Part shown: in pieces, positions 17,561 to 26,802 of the stretch | Numbering within the stretch: the stretch's first letter is position 1 | Layout of the letters: every line of letters begins with the position of its first letter | NCBI RefSeq assembly: GCF_000527135.1 | Contig: NZ_AZUP01000001.1 | Span: 186,001 to 250,000 of the forward strand | DNA from: Methyloversatilis discipulorum | Lineage (GTDB): Bacteria > Pseudomonadota > Gammaproteobacteria > Burkholderiales > Rhodocyclaceae | Direction: 5' to 3' | DNA length: 64,000 nt | The notes under the pieces: generated by a model | Seen by the model: the letters and a program-made list of their open reading frames with translations, nothing else | The model's database searches: none | Told to the model about the DNA's origin: nothing | Position numbers and translations under genes: made by a program

Positions 17561-19108
17561 ATGATGGAGCCGCTGAATCGCGCGCCGCGCTGGGCGCGCT
17601 ATGCGCTGGTGCATCTGGTCGCGCTGGCGCTGATCGCGTTCTGGATCTGGCGTGCCAACCAGCCACAGGCGCTGGCCGACGTGCCGCCTGACCAGGCCCG
17701 TTTGCAGTGCGTGTCCTATGCGCCCTATTACCGGCCCGGCGAGTCGCCGCTGATTCCCGATTTCCAGGTGAGCCGCGAGCGCATCGACGCCGACCTCGCA
17801 CGGCTGGCGCGCATCACCGACTGCGTGCGCCTGTATTCGGTCGATCAGGGGCTTTCCGCCGTGCCCGAGCTGGCCGGGCGCCACGGACTGAAGGTGCTGG
17901 TGGGCGCCTGGATAGGCGGCGATCTGAAGAAGAACGACATCGAGCTGACGCAGGCCATCGCGCTCGCCAACCGTCACCGCGACGTGGTGCGCGGCCTCAT
18001 CGTCGGCAACGAGGTGCTGCTGCGCCGCGAGCAGACCGAGGATGCGATGCGCCGCTACATCGAGCGTGCCCAGCGCGAAACCGAGGTGCCGGTGACCTAC
18101 GCCGACGTCTGGGAGTTCTGGCTCAAGCACCGCACGCTGGCCGACAGCGTCGATTTCGCGACCGTGCACATCCTGCCTTACTGGGAGGACGAGCCGCGGG
18201 CGATCGACGACGCGATCACGCACGTGACGGCGGTGATGGACAGGACGGCCGCTGAACTGGGTAAACCGCTGCTGATCGGCGAGACCGGCTGGCCCAGTCT
18301 GGGCAAGCAGCGCGACGGCGCGCGGCCGGGGCTGATCGAGCAGGCGCGCTATCTGCGCGAGTTCCTGCTGGCGGCACAGGCGCACGGCTGGCAGTACAAC
18401 GTGATCGAAGCCTACGACCAGCCGTGGAAGCGCCTGCTCGAAGGCACGGTCGGCGGTTACTGGGGGGTGCTGGATTCGCACGGTCATGCCAAGTTCGGCT
18501 GGCATGGCGCGCTGGCCGAACGCAACGACGGCGCCGCGCCGCTGACCGCCGGCGCGGTCGGGCTGGCGCTGGGCGTGCTGATCGTGCTCGCCGCGCGCGT
18601 GCGTCGTTCCGGTGCGGCCGCGGCTTACGCGCTGTCCGGGGCGCTGGCGGGACTGATCGGATGGCTGCAGTGGGAATACCTGCTGCTCGCCTGTCGCAAT
18701 CCTGCAGAGTGGCTGGCCATGGGCGCGGTAGCGCTGGCGGGCAGCCTGGCGTGGGCGCTGCTGCCCTTCGTGATGACCGGTCGTGCACGACCTGCGATGG
18801 CGGTCGCCGTGCGTGTGCTGCTGTTCGGCCTGGCCACCGGCGGCCTGTTGCTCGCGGTCGATGGACGCTACCGCGATTACCCCTTCCTGCTGTTCGTGCT
18901 GCCGACCGTGCAGTTCGGTCTGGCCGCGCGCTGGGCGGGTTTCGACGTGATGCCGCGGCTGCCCGAGGCGCGCGTCTTTGCGCTGATCGCGGTCGTCGGC
19001 AGTGTCATCGCCTGGTTGCTCGACTGGCGCAATCCGCAGGCGCTGGGCTGGGCGCTGATGGCCGCCGTGCTGGCGGCCGCCTTCGCTCGGCGTCGCCAGG
19101 GTCTGTAG
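17561..19108 (+). CDS. GH17 membrane protein, probable beta-1,3-glucan transglucosylase
   Basis: A 515-residue protein with an N-terminal TM anchor (about 13-31), a GH17 domain (about 48-320) and six or more C-terminal hydrophobic helices. Both glutamates are present: Glu151 (LIVGNEVLL) and Glu241 (LIGETGWPS). It is clearly related to the GH17 half of the preceding fusion (shared VGNEVLLR, EAYDQPWK and GYWGV segments), so the pair may derive from duplication. It lacks a glycosyltransferase domain. Four bases separate it from the previous stop, so co-translation is likely. Expected role: remodelling or branching the glucan made by its neighbour. Confidence 0.82.
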   Translation: MMEPLNRAPRWARYALVHLVALALIAFWIWRANQPQALADVPPDQARLQCVSYAPYYRPGESPLIPDFQVSRERIDADLARLARITDCVRLYSVDQGLSAVPELAGRHGLKVLVGAWIGGDLKKNDIELTQAIALANRHRDVVRGLIVGNEVLLRREQTEDAMRRYIERAQRETEVPVTYADVWEFWLKHRTLADSVDFATVHILPYWEDEPRAIDDAITHVTAVMDRTAAELGKPLLIGETGWPSLGKQRDGARPGLIEQARYLREFLLAAQAHGWQYNVIEAYDQPWKRLLEGTVGGYWGVLDSHGHAKFGWHGALAERNDGAAPLTAGAVGLALGVLIVLAARVRRSGAAAAYALSGALAGLIGWLQWEYLLLACRNPAEWLAMGAVALAGSLAWALLPFVMTGRARPAMAVAVRVLLFGLATGGLLLAVDGRYRDYPFLLFVLPTVQFGLAARWAGFDVMPRLPEARVFALIAVVGSVIAWLLDWRNPQALGWALMAAVLAAAFARRRQGL

Positions 19109-19110
19109 AC

Positions 19111-19146
19111 ATTGAATCGCGATTCGCGCGCGGCCCGCGATTCAAT
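19111..19146. terminator. Perfect inverted repeat between convergent genes
   Basis: ATTGAATCGCG (19111-19121) and CGCGATTCAAT (19136-19146) form an 11-base perfect stem around a 14-base loop, between the stops of the GH17 gene and the PEBP gene. It has no T-run, so it may act as a bidirectional but weak terminator. Confidence 0.5.
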
Positions 19147-19152
19147 GACACC

Positions 19153-19779
19153 CTAGCAGCGGACTGAGGGGTTCAGCGCGTACAGCCCGGTCAGGCTGGC
19201 CTGGCCGAGCACGTGGCCCTGCATCGCCTGCTTCACGACATCCAGCGTCAGTCGGCCGTCTGCCGGCAGACGCTCGACGTCCAGCGCATACAGCGTGAAC
19301 ACGTAGTGATGGACGATTTCGTCGTTCCACGGCGGGCAGGGACCATCGTAGCCGTGGTAGTCACCAGTCATCTGCGCGTCGCTGGCGAACCATGCCGTGT
19401 AGTCGTTGATGCCCTGACGGGTACCGCGCGGGCCGGCCGGACCGGGCTTGCCGCAGGCGGTGACTGCCGACGAGAACTCGCCCTCGGCGATTTCGCCGGT
19501 CGGCGCGAGGTCGACCAGTATCCAGTGCGTGAAGTCGCAGCGCGGCAGCGAGGCCGGCACGGTGCGCCCTTCCTGGTTCACGTCGTCCGGCCGTGTCGGC
19601 ACGTCGGGGTCGTGGCAGATCAGCACCAGCGAACGCGTGCCGGCCGGCAGGTCGGACCAGGCCAGATGCGGATTGCGGTTGTCGCCCAGCTGCGCGTGGC
19701 CCTTGCCGTCAGGAATGCAGAACGCGTTGTTGCCCGGGATGCGGCTACCGTCGGCGAAGGTGTTGCTTGTCAGTTTCAT
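19153..19779 (-). CDS. YbhB/YbcL family PEBP-like (Raf kinase inhibitor-like) protein
   Basis: A 208-residue PEBP-fold protein. Family hallmarks are LAWSDLPAGTRSLVLICHDPDVP, CDFTHWILVDLAPT, GINDYTAWFA, GYDGPCPPWNDEIVHHYVFTLYALDVERLP and the C-terminal GHVLGQASLTGLY. It is longer than E. coli YbhB (158) mainly because of inserts in the middle. It has no signal peptide, so a cytoplasmic location is likely. Biochemical function of bacterial members is not settled. ATG 19779 has a GAGGAG Shine-Dalgarno and starts 16 bases after the murJ stop, so it is probably co-transcribed with murJ. Confidence 0.88.
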   Translation of the reverse strand: MKLTSNTFADGSRIPGNNAFCIPDGKGHAQLGDNRNPHLAWSDLPAGTRSLVLICHDPDVPTRPDDVNQEGRTVPASLPRCDFTHWILVDLAPTGEIAEGEFSSAVTACGKPGPAGPRGTRQGINDYTAWFASDAQMTGDYHGYDGPCPPWNDEIVHHYVFTLYALDVERLPADGRLTLDVVKQAMQGHVLGQASLTGLYALNPSVRC

Positions 19780-19795
19780 CTCGTCAGCTCCTCGT

Positions 19796-21334
19796 TCAGG
19801 AGGCCGCGCGACGCGAAAAGTCGCGCAGCCGGAAACCCAGTGCGAACAGCACCGCGAAATAGGCACCGGCGCCGGCCGGTACCAGCCAGCACAGGTGCAG
19901 GATACGGCTGAGCGTGGCCATCTGCAGCCAGTCGCCCGGTACCCGGGCGCTGAAGTACAGCACCACACCCATCGCTGCAAGCGCAGACAGCATCTTGAGC
20001 CAGAAGCTCCGCCAGCCTGGCGCCGGCGTGTAGGCGCCGATGCGGCGCAGTCCGCGGTACAGGAAACCGGCGTTCACCAGCGACGCGAGGCCTATCGACA
20101 GCGCAAGACCGGCGTGCGCCAGCGGGCCGATGAAAACGAGGTTCATCAACTGGGTCAGCACCAGCACGCCGAGCGCGATCTTGACCGGCGTGCGGATGTC
20201 CTGCCGCGAATAGAAACCGGGCGCGAGCACCTTCACCAGAATCAGTCCGGTCAGGCCGACGCTGTAGGCGAGCAGTGCTTCGCGCGTCGCCAGCACGTCG
20301 TGCGCGGTGAATTGCCCGTGGTGGAACAGCGTGGCGATCAGCGGTGTGGCCAGCAGAGCCAGCGCAAGCGCCGCCGGCAGCGTCAGCAGCAGCGTCAGCC
20401 GCAGGCCCCAGTCGAGCAGCGCCGAAAATTCGCCGCCGTTGCCGTCGGCGTGACTGCGCGACAGCGACGGCAGCAGGATTGTGCCGAGCGCCACCCCGAG
20501 CAGGCCGGCCGGAAATTCCATCAGGCGGTCGGCGTAGTAGAGCCAGGACACCGAACCGCTCTCGAGGAAGGAGGCGAAGATGGTGTTGATCAGCAGCGAA
20601 ATCTGCGACACCGACACGCCGAGTATCGCCGGCAGCATCAGTTTGAAGATGCGCCGTACGCCCGGGTCCTTCAGGTCGAGCCGCACCCGCGGCAGCATGC
20701 CGATGCGCATCAGCGCCGGCACCTGCAGCGCCAGCTGCAGCGCGCCGCCGATGAACACCGCCCAGGCCAGCGCCAGCACCGGCGGATCGAAATACGGCGC
20801 TGCGAACAGGCTCATGCCGATGAAGCTCACATTGAGCAGTACCGGCGTGAAGGCGGGGATGGCGAAGCGGCTGAAGGTGTTCAGCACGCCGCCGGCCATC
20901 GCCACCAGCGACATGAACAGGATGTAGGGAAAGGTGATGCGGGTGAGCGTCACCGTCAGGTCGAACTTGTCGGCGTCGGCGGCAAAGCCGGGGGCGGATA
21001 TATATATGATGAGCGGCGCGGCGACGATGCCGATCACCGTGACCACCGCGACCACCAGTGCGAGCAGGGTGGCGACGTGGTCGATCAGCGCCCGTGTGTC
21101 ATCGACGCCGCGCCGGTTGCGGTATTCGCCCAGTATCGGCACAAAGGCCTGCGAGAAGGCGCCCTCGGCGAACATGCGGCGCAGCAGGTTGGGCAGACGG
21201 AAGGCGACGAAGAAGGCGTCGGTGGCGGCGCCGGCGCCGAAAGCCCGGGCGATGAAGAAGTCGCGGACGAAGCCGAGAATGCGCGACAGCAGCGTCATGC
21301 TGCTGACGGTCGCGAGGGCACGGAGCAGATTCAT
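19796..21334 (-). CDS. murJ: Lipid II flippase MurJ
   Basis: A 512-residue MOP-superfamily membrane protein with about fourteen helices. The N-terminus [33 protein letters not shown] and the segments [22 protein letters not shown] and [15 protein letters not shown] are diagnostic. It moves the peptidoglycan precursor lipid II across the inner membrane. The start is 21334 or four codons earlier at 21346; neither has a clear Shine-Dalgarno. Divergent from rpsT across a 143-base gap, the usual proteobacterial arrangement. Confidence 0.96.
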   Translation of the reverse strand: MNLLRALATVSSMTLLSRILGFVRDFFIARAFGAGAATDAFFVAFRLPNLLRRMFAEGAFSQAFVPILGEYRNRRGVDDTRALIDHVATLLALVVAVVTVIGIVAAPLIIYISAPGFAADADKFDLTVTLTRITFPYILFMSLVAMAGGVLNTFSRFAIPAFTPVLLNVSFIGMSLFAAPYFDPPVLALAWAVFIGGALQLALQVPALMRIGMLPRVRLDLKDPGVRRIFKLMLPAILGVSVSQISLLINTIFASFLESGSVSWLYYADRLMEFPAGLLGVALGTILLPSLSRSHADGNGGEFSALLDWGLRLTLLLTLPAALALALLATPLIATLFHHGQFTAHDVLATREALLAYSVGLTGLILVKVLAPGFYSRQDIRTPVKIALGVLVLTQLMNLVFIGPLAHAGLALSIGLASLVNAGFLYRGLRRIGAYTPAPGWRSFWLKMLSALAAMGVVLYFSARVPGDWLQMATLSRILHLCWLVPAGAGAYFAVLFALGFRLRDFSRRAAS

Positions 21335-21415
21335 CGGGTGATGCATGTGGACGGACAGCGCGCACCTTACCAGAGCCGTGCGGGCTGTCGGCCACGCGAT
21401 GCGCCGAACGGGGTC

Positions 21416-21444
21416 TTGCACCGGCAACCCATAGTGCGTATACT
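21416..21444 (+). promoter_or_regulatory. Sigma-70 promoter of rpsT
   Basis: TTGCAC (21416-21421) and TATACT (21439-21444) are separated by exactly 17 bases, 33 bases before the rpsT start. This is one of the best promoter matches in the window. Confidence 0.75.
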
Positions 21445-21477
21445 CGCGCGTTTTCCCGAACACCCAACCGCAAGAAC

Positions 21478-21750
21478 ATGGCCAATTCCGCACAAGCACG
21501 CAAGCGCGCCCGTCAGGCGAACGTTCGTCGTGATCACAACATGAGCCAGCGCTCGGAGCTGCGCACCGCCATCAAGAACGTTCGCAAGGCCATCCTGGCT
21601 GGCGACAAGGCAGCTGCGCAAGCCGTGTTCGTGCAGGCCCAGACGACGATCGACAGCATCGCCGACAAGAACATCATCCACAAGAACAAGGCCGCTCGTC
21701 ACAAGAGCCGTCTGTCCGGTGCGATCAAGGCGATGGGCGCCGCGGCCTGA
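21478..21750 (+). CDS. rpsT: 30S ribosomal protein S20
   Basis: A 90-residue, very Lys/Arg/Ala-rich protein beginning [21 protein letters not shown], the standard S20 start. It binds 16S rRNA in the body of the small subunit. Length and sequence are normal. It is flanked by a strong promoter and a strong intrinsic terminator, so it is expected to be a single-gene transcript. Confidence 0.98.
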   Translation: MANSAQARKRARQANVRRDHNMSQRSELRTAIKNVRKAILAGDKAAAQAVFVQAQTTIDSIADKNIIHKNKAARHKSRLSGAIKAMGAAA

Positions 21751-21791
21751 GTTCCGCAGCCTGACCCGCCCGCGGCCGTACAGGCCGCAGC

Positions 21792-21827
21792 AATAAAAAA
21801 GCCGACCCGATGGTCGGCTTTTTTATT
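21792..21827. terminator. Strong bidirectional intrinsic terminator after rpsT
   Basis: A stem of AATAAAAAAGCCGACC (21792-21807) with its exact complement from 21812, around the tetraloop CGAT, has A- and T-runs on the two arms. It can terminate rpsT on the plus strand and the DUF3579 gene on the minus strand. Confidence 0.85.
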
Positions 21828-21934
21828 GTCGCAGGCGGATGGAGTGACCATTGTCGCCCCCTGAATCCGCGAGCCATCCGGATGTATTCCGGACGGCGTC
21901 CGCAATACGTCCGGCCCCACGGCGGCTGCGAAAT

Positions 21935-22315
21935 TCAGATCTCGGCGGCGCCGGTTTCGTAGTCCACGCGCAGATCGTTGTCGCGCGCGAAATGCATCAG
22001 GAAGTTGTAGGCGAGCGGTTCGAGTTCATACAGGCGGGCATCGACGAACACGCACTTCTCGCCGGTAATCCAGCAACCGGGGCGCACGTACGGCGAATAG
22101 CGCATCTTGCGCTGGCTGCCGAACGAGGACATGACACCGCACAAGCGATCGGACCAGTCACTGGGACGGAAGGTGCGGCCCTTGCTCGTCGCGCCGATGA
22201 TGGTGAAGCTGCGTGCGCGGCGCGGGTCGTCCAACTGTTTGCGCGCCAGGGTGTCGTTGGCGGGCGGGAGAGGGGCTGCGGCGTCGCTGTCGTGTACGTG
22301 CGGAATCGCGCTCAT
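21935..22315 (-). CDS. DUF3579 domain-containing protein
   Basis: A 126-residue protein whose central and C-terminal parts match the betaproteobacterial DUF3579 family: FTIIGATSKGRTFRPSDWSDRLCGVMSSFG, MRYSPYVRPG, GEKCVFVDARLYELEPLAYNFLMHFARDNDL. The function of the family is unknown. Members are commonly found beside arginine genes. The start is uncertain: ATG 22315 (used here) has GGAGG 14 bases upstream, while ATG 22369 would add 18 poorly conserved-looking residues. It may end at the bidirectional terminator at 21792. Confidence 0.82.
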   Translation of the reverse strand: MSAIPHVHDSDAAAPLPPANDTLARKQLDDPRRARSFTIIGATSKGRTFRPSDWSDRLCGVMSSFGSQRKMRYSPYVRPGCWITGEKCVFVDARLYELEPLAYNFLMHFARDNDLRVDYETGAAEI

Positions 22316-22455
22316 GTTCGGGTCTGTGGCCTCCGGCAGTTCTGTATTCGGTCCGGCTGCGTCGCACATGGCAGGTGGTGCGGCTGCAGCCGGGGTGGTG
22401 CTTCGCTCAGTTATAGAGGTAAAACAGGGCTCTTTTTTATCTTTAAAAACAAGGT

Positions 22456-22474
22456 TTAGCTGTTGTAAAGCTAA
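22456..22474 (+). promoter_or_regulatory. Inverted repeat (operator candidate) over the -35 of the small-ORF promoter
   Basis: TTAGCT (22456-22461) and AGCTAA (22469-22474) form a 6-7-6 dyad that covers the -35 hexamer at 22463. A repressor bound here would block the promoter. The protein is unknown. Confidence 0.4.
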
Positions 22475-22491
22475 TGTTCTGTTTCTATACT
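22463..22491 (+). promoter_or_regulatory. Sigma-70 promoter of the 86-residue hypothetical
   Basis: TTGTAA (22463-22468) and TATACT (22486-22491) are separated by 17 bases within an AT-rich patch in an otherwise GC-rich region. The expected transcript start, near 22498, lies downstream of the ATG at 22474 and so rules that start out. Confidence 0.7.
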
Positions 22492-22521
22492 CGCGCTATC
22501 CCTATGAGGAGACGGCGCTTT

Positions 22522-22782
22522 ATGCTCAATTCCAGCCTCAGATCCAGGCAGTCCAAAGTACTTGGCAGTGTGTCGTCTCCGGCGCCTCGGGCTCAGATGG
22601 CCCGATTCGGTTTCAGGATCCGTACGCGAGGCGGCGTGCTGATCGACAACCTGTCCATACCCGGCGCGAGTGCCGAAGAGGCCGAACGCAAGTTGCGACA
22701 GATCTATATGGGCTGCTCGGTGATAGCACGCTTTGTGCCAGACCCGCAGATCGGGCCCGGTGCCGCCCGCAGCCTCGGCTAA
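22522..22782 (+). CDS. Small conserved-type hypothetical protein
   Basis: An 86-residue basic protein. The N-terminal 30 residues are Ser/Arg-rich and look disordered. The rest (FGFRIRTRGGVLIDNLSIPGASAEEAERKLRQIYMGCSVIARF) looks like one small beta-beta-alpha-beta domain. Similar short proteins are, to my recollection, found near arginine genes in betaproteobacteria, but no function is known to me. ATG 22522 is chosen because AGGAGA (22507-22512) lies nine bases upstream and because the promoter at 22463-22491 excludes the ATG at 22474. A terminator hairpin follows at 22941. Confidence 0.65.
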   Translation: MLNSSLRSRQSKVLGSVSSPAPRAQMARFGFRIRTRGGVLIDNLSIPGASAEEAERKLRQIYMGCSVIARFVPDPQIGPGAARSLG

Positions 22783-22940
22783 GTCCCTGCCGCAACGGAT
22801 TTTCGCCGCCCGGCATGGGCTGGGGGGCGGGCGACCACGCTGCTGCGTCGTCTGCCGAGCGAGGTGACAATGTGCGCCGCAACATGAGCGGCGCCTGCTA
22901 CACAGCGCGCGGGCTTTGAACTAAAATCGTTCTCTCATCA

Positions 22941-22971
22941 AGCACGGCGGCGCGAGCCGCCGTGCTTTTTT
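22941..22971 (+). terminator. Strong intrinsic terminator or attenuator upstream of argD
   Basis: AGCACGGCGGC (22941-22951), loop GCGA, its exact complement (22956-22966) and a T-run form a textbook terminator. It lies 159 bases after the small hypothetical and 68 bases before argD. A TAAAAT (22922-22927) just upstream could be a -10 element, in which case the hairpin would be in the argD leader. Confidence 0.7.
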
Positions 22972-23038
22972 CGTTTTCCGCATCACGCCGCCAGCAGGCG
23001 CGCCGTCGATGCGGCAGCAGGGTCACGGAGCTGTTTCG

Positions 23039-24226
23039 ATGACGCATCTGATGAATACCTACGGCCGCCAGCCGGTCGCCTTCACCCACGGCAAGGGCGT
23101 ACGGCTGTATGACGAGAACGGTCGCGAGTACCTCGACGCGATGGCCGGTGTTGCAGTGAATACGCTGGGCCACGGTCATCCCGATCTGGTTCAGGCGGTG
23201 TCGCGGCAGGCGGCGGAAATGATCCATTGCTCCAATCTGTACCGCGTGCTGGCGCAGGAGAAGTTGTCGGACCGCCTGGCCGAACTGTCCGGCATGGAAG
23301 AGGTGTTCTTCTGCAACTCCGGTTGCGAAGCCAACGAGGCGGCGATCAAGCTGGCCCGTCTGTACGGCCACCAGCGTGGCGTCGAACTGCCGGGCATCAT
23401 CGTGATGGAGCACGCCTTCCACGGGCGCACGCTGGCAACGCTGTCGGCGACCGGCAACCGCAAGGTGCAGGCGGGCTTCGAGCCACTGACGCCGGGTTTC
23501 CACCGGGTGCCCTTCAGCGACATCGCCGCGGTGCGCGCGATCGCCGAACACACGCGCAACATCGTCGCCGTGCTGTTCGAGCCGGTGCAGGGCGAGGGTG
23601 GTATCCACGCCGCCGATCTGGCCTACATGCGCGAACTGCGGCAACTGTGCGACCAGCATCAGTGGCTGTTCATGGTCGACGAGGTGCAGTGCGGCATCGG
23701 TCGCACCGGCAGCTGGTTCGCCTTCCAGCACGCCGGCATCGAACCGGACGTGATGACGCTGGCAAAGGGGCTGGGTTCCGGTGTGCCGATCGGCGCCTGC
23801 CTGGCGCGCGGACCGGCCGCCGGCGTGTTCAAGCCGGGCAACCACGGTTCGACCTTCGGCGGCAATCCGCTGGCCTGCGCCGCCGCGCTGACCACGCTCG
23901 ACGTCGTCGCGCGTGACGATCTGCGCGGCAACGCGGTGCGACAGGGCGACGCGATCCGCGCCGGCTTCCGTGACGCATTGAAGGACGTCGCGGGCGTCAA
24001 GGACATCCGCGGTGCCGGCATGATGATAGGCATCGAACTCGATCGCCCTTGCGGCGCGCTGGTCGGGCAGGCACTCGAAGCGGGTCTGCTGATCAACGTC
24101 ACGGCCGACAGCACCATCCGGCTTGTGCCGCCGCTGGTCTACACCGACGCCGACAGCCGCGAGCTGGTCGACCGGTTGTCGCCGATCATCCGCAACTTCC
24201 TCGCGGGCGCCCAGCTCGCCGCATGA
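23039..24226 (+). CDS. argD: Acetylornithine aminotransferase
   Basis: A 395-residue class III PLP aminotransferase that makes N-acetylornithine from N-acetylglutamate semialdehyde. Landmarks are MNTYGRQPVAFTHGKGVRLYD, FFCNSGCEANEAAIKLAR, HGRTLATLSATGN, MVDEVQCGIGRTG, and the PLP lysine in MTLAKGLGSGVPIG. As in other bacteria it may also serve the succinyl-diaminopimelate step of lysine synthesis. ATG 23039 has GGAG eight bases upstream. argF begins one base after its stop, so the arg genes form an operon. Confidence 0.95.
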   Translation: MTHLMNTYGRQPVAFTHGKGVRLYDENGREYLDAMAGVAVNTLGHGHPDLVQAVSRQAAEMIHCSNLYRVLAQEKLSDRLAELSGMEEVFFCNSGCEANEAAIKLARLYGHQRGVELPGIIVMEHAFHGRTLATLSATGNRKVQAGFEPLTPGFHRVPFSDIAAVRAIAEHTRNIVAVLFEPVQGEGGIHAADLAYMRELRQLCDQHQWLFMVDEVQCGIGRTGSWFAFQHAGIEPDVMTLAKGLGSGVPIGACLARGPAAGVFKPGNHGSTFGGNPLACAAALTTLDVVARDDLRGNAVRQGDAIRAGFRDALKDVAGVKDIRGAGMMIGIELDRPCGALVGQALEAGLLINVTADSTIRLVPPLVYTDADSRELVDRLSPIIRNFLAGAQLAA

Positions 24227-24227
24227 A

Positions 24228-25151
24228 ATGACTGAACCCAGACACTTTCTGCAACTGAAGGATCTTTCGCGCGAAGAGCTCGACTACGTGTTTGCGCGCA
24301 CGCGCTGGATCAAGGACAAGTTCAAGCGCTACGAACAGTACTGGCCGCTGCAGGACCGCACGCTGGTGATGATTTTCGAGAAACAGAGCACGCGCACCCG
24401 CCTGTCTTTCGAAGCCGGCATGCACCAGATGGGCGGCAGCGCGATCTACCTGAACACGCGCGACTCCCAGCTCGGCCGCGGCGAGCCGGTCGAGGACGCG
24501 GCCCAGGTCATTTCGCGCATGTGCGACGTGGTCATGATCCGCACCTTCGAACAGACCATCATCGAGCGCTTTGCCGCCAATTCGCGGGTGCCGGTGATCA
24601 ACGGCCTGACCAACGAATACCACCCCTGCCAGGTGCTGGCCGACATCTACACCTGGATCGAGCACCGCGGCGACATCGGTGGCCGCACGGTGGCGTGGAT
24701 CGGCGATTCGAACAACATGTGCCACACCTGGATGCAGGCGGCCGAAATCTTCGATTTCAAGCTGAACATTTCGACGCCGCCCGGCTACGAAGTCGAGCCG
24801 GACAAGGTGGGCGTGGCGGGCAGCCATCACGAGTGCTTCGCCGACCCGATGGACGCCGCGCGCGGCGCCGATCTGGTCACCACCGACGTGTGGACCTCGA
24901 TGGGCTGGGAAGCGGAGAACGAGGCGCGCTGCGCCGCCTTCGCCGACTGGCAGGTCGATGCCGACATGATGAAGGTGGCCAAGGCCGATTCGCTGTTCAT
25001 GCACTGCCTGCCGGCGCATCGCGGTGAGGAAGTGTCGGCCGACGTGATCGACGGCCCGCACTCGGTGGTGTGGGACGAGGCAGAAAACCGCCTGCACGCG
25101 CAGAAGGCGCTGATGGAATTCCTGCTGCTCGGACGCGTGTCCGGCAGCTGA
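24228..25151 (+). CDS. argF: Ornithine carbamoyltransferase
   Basis: A 307-residue carbamoyltransferase making citrulline from ornithine and carbamoyl phosphate. It has the carbamoyl-phosphate loop [40 protein letters not shown] and the [12 protein letters not shown] signature of anabolic OTCases. ATG 24228 is one base beyond the argD stop; the frame is open further upstream only through overlap with argD. Length is normal. Confidence 0.96.
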   Translation: MTEPRHFLQLKDLSREELDYVFARTRWIKDKFKRYEQYWPLQDRTLVMIFEKQSTRTRLSFEAGMHQMGGSAIYLNTRDSQLGRGEPVEDAAQVISRMCDVVMIRTFEQTIIERFAANSRVPVINGLTNEYHPCQVLADIYTWIEHRGDIGGRTVAWIGDSNNMCHTWMQAAEIFDFKLNISTPPGYEVEPDKVGVAGSHHECFADPMDAARGADLVTTDVWTSMGWEAENEARCAAFADWQVDADMMKVAKADSLFMHCLPAHRGEEVSADVIDGPHSVVWDEAENRLHAQKALMEFLLLGRVSGS

Positions 25152-25182
25152 ACCGACGACTCTTATTGAAAGACGAGCAACG

Positions 25183-26415
25183 ATGAGCGACATCAAGAAA
25201 GTGGTCCTCGCCTATTCGGGCGGCCTGGACACCTCGGTCATCCTGAAGTGGCTGCAGGATGTGTATCAGTGCGAGGTGGTGACCTTCACCGCCGATCTCG
25301 GCCAGGGCGAGGAGCTGGAGCCGGCGCGCGCCAAGGCGATCAAGCTGGGCATCAAGCCGGAGAATATCTACATCGACGATCTGCGCGAGGAATTCGTCCG
25401 AGATTTCGTGTTCCCGATGTTCCGCGCCAACACGATCTATGAAGGCGAGTACCTGCTCGGCACCTCGATCGCGCGTCCGCTGATCGCCAAGCGCTTGGTT
25501 GATATCGCACGCGAAACCGGCGCTGACGCCATTTCGCACGGCGCCACCGGCAAGGGCAATGACCAGGTGCGCTTCGAACTGGGCGCCTATGCGCTGATGC
25601 CGAACGTGAAGGTGATCGCGCCGTGGCGCGAGTGGGACCTGCTGTCGCGCGAAAAGCTGCTGGCCTATGCCGAGAACCACGGCATCCCGATCGAGATGAA
25701 GCACAAGCAAGGCGGCTCGCCCTATTCGATGGACGCCAACCTGCTGCACATCAGCTACGAAGGCCGTCACCTGGAAGATCCGTCGGCCGAAGCCGAAGAG
25801 TCGATGTGGCGCTGGACGGTGTCGCCGGAAGCGGCACCGGACGCCGCCGAATACCTCGATCTCGAGTTCGAGCGCGGTGACCTGGTCAGCATCAACGGCA
25901 CCCGCATGCCGGCGCACGAGCTGCTGGCCACGCTGAACAAGATCGGCGGCAAGCACGGCATCGGCCGTCTCGACCTGGTCGAGAACCGCTACGTCGGCAT
26001 GAAGTCGCGCGGCTGCTACGAAACCCCGGGCGGCACCATCCTGCTGCGCGCCCACCGCGCCATCGAGTCGATCACGCTGGACCGCGAAGTCGCCCACCTG
26101 AAGGACGACCTGATGCCGCGCTACGCCAGCATCATCTACACCGGCTACTGGTGGAGCCCGGAGCGCCGTGCGCTGCAGGCGCTGATCGACCACACGCAGC
26201 AGACGGTCAATGGCTGGGTACGGCTCAAGCTGTACAAGGGCAACGTCATCGTCGTCGCCCGCGATTCGAAGAGCGATTCGCTGTTCGACCCGACCATCGC
26301 CACCTTCGAGGACGACGCCGGTGCCTACGACCAGAAGGACGCGGCCGGTTTCATCAAGCTCAACGCACTGCGCATGCGCATCGCCGCCAACGCCGCGATC
26401 AAGCGCGGCAAGTAA
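25183..26415 (+). CDS. argG: Argininosuccinate synthase
   Basis: A 410-residue type 1 argininosuccinate synthase. It has the PP-loop [18 protein letters not shown] at the N-terminus, [36 protein letters not shown], and the C-terminal [21 protein letters not shown] segment. It condenses citrulline and aspartate with ATP. It lies 31 bases after argF and is probably in the same operon. argH is not in the window. Confidence 0.97.
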   Translation: MSDIKKVVLAYSGGLDTSVILKWLQDVYQCEVVTFTADLGQGEELEPARAKAIKLGIKPENIYIDDLREEFVRDFVFPMFRANTIYEGEYLLGTSIARPLIAKRLVDIARETGADAISHGATGKGNDQVRFELGAYALMPNVKVIAPWREWDLLSREKLLAYAENHGIPIEMKHKQGGSPYSMDANLLHISYEGRHLEDPSAEAEESMWRWTVSPEAAPDAAEYLDLEFERGDLVSINGTRMPAHELLATLNKIGGKHGIGRLDLVENRYVGMKSRGCYETPGGTILLRAHRAIESITLDREVAHLKDDLMPRYASIIYTGYWWSPERRALQALIDHTQQTVNGWVRLKLYKGNVIVVARDSKSDSLFDPTIATFEDDAGAYDQKDAAGFIKLNALRMRIAANAAIKRGK

Positions 26416-26433
26416 TCACTACAGGAAAAGAAC

Positions 26434-26748
26434 ATGTCCCAGTTCGACAACGTCAGCGTCGTCAAGAAGGCCAATGTGTACTTCGACGGCAAGTGTGTCA
26501 GCCACAGCATCCAGTTCGCCGACGGCACCAAGAAGTCGGTCGGCGTCATCCTGCCGGCTACGCTCACCTTCAACACCGGCGCGCCGGAAATCATGGAAGG
26601 CGTGGCAGGCAGCTGCCGTGTGCGCCTCAAGGGTGAAACGGAGTGGAAGACCTACGGCGCGGGTGAGTCCTACAACGTGCCGGGCAATTCGTCCTTCGAC
26701 ATCGAAGTGAGCGGCGAGCCCTACCACTACGTCTGCCATTTCGGCTGA
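26434..26748 (+). CDS. ppnP: Pyrimidine/purine nucleoside phosphorylase
   Basis: A 104-residue cupin-fold protein of the DUF1255/YaiE family: [76 protein letters not shown] and YHYVCHFG. The family phosphorolyses a range of nucleosides to base and ribose 1-phosphate. An AGGAAA Shine-Dalgarno precedes it. It follows argG by 18 bases. Confidence 0.93.
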   Translation: MSQFDNVSVVKKANVYFDGKCVSHSIQFADGTKKSVGVILPATLTFNTGAPEIMEGVAGSCRVRLKGETEWKTYGAGESYNVPGNSSFDIEVSGEPYHYVCHFG

Positions 26749-26759
26749 TCCGCATCACC

Positions 26760-26777
26760 GGGCGCCGCCTGGCGCCC
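26760..26777. other. Hairpin between ppnP and yajQ
   Basis: GGGCGCC (26760-26766) and GGCGCCC (26771-26777) pair perfectly around GCCT. No T-run follows; it may reduce read-through or protect the upstream mRNA. Confidence 0.4.
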
Positions 26778-26802
26778 GCACGCAGCACACGAGGTTTTCA
26801 GC

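Noticed and set aside
19448-21544. 698-codon plus-strand frame
   Set aside because: Antisense to murJ; Gln/Arg-rich shadow without any motif.
22474-22521. Upstream ATGs for the small hypothetical protein
   Set aside because: The first lies upstream of the -10 element; the Shine-Dalgarno fits only the ATG at 22522.
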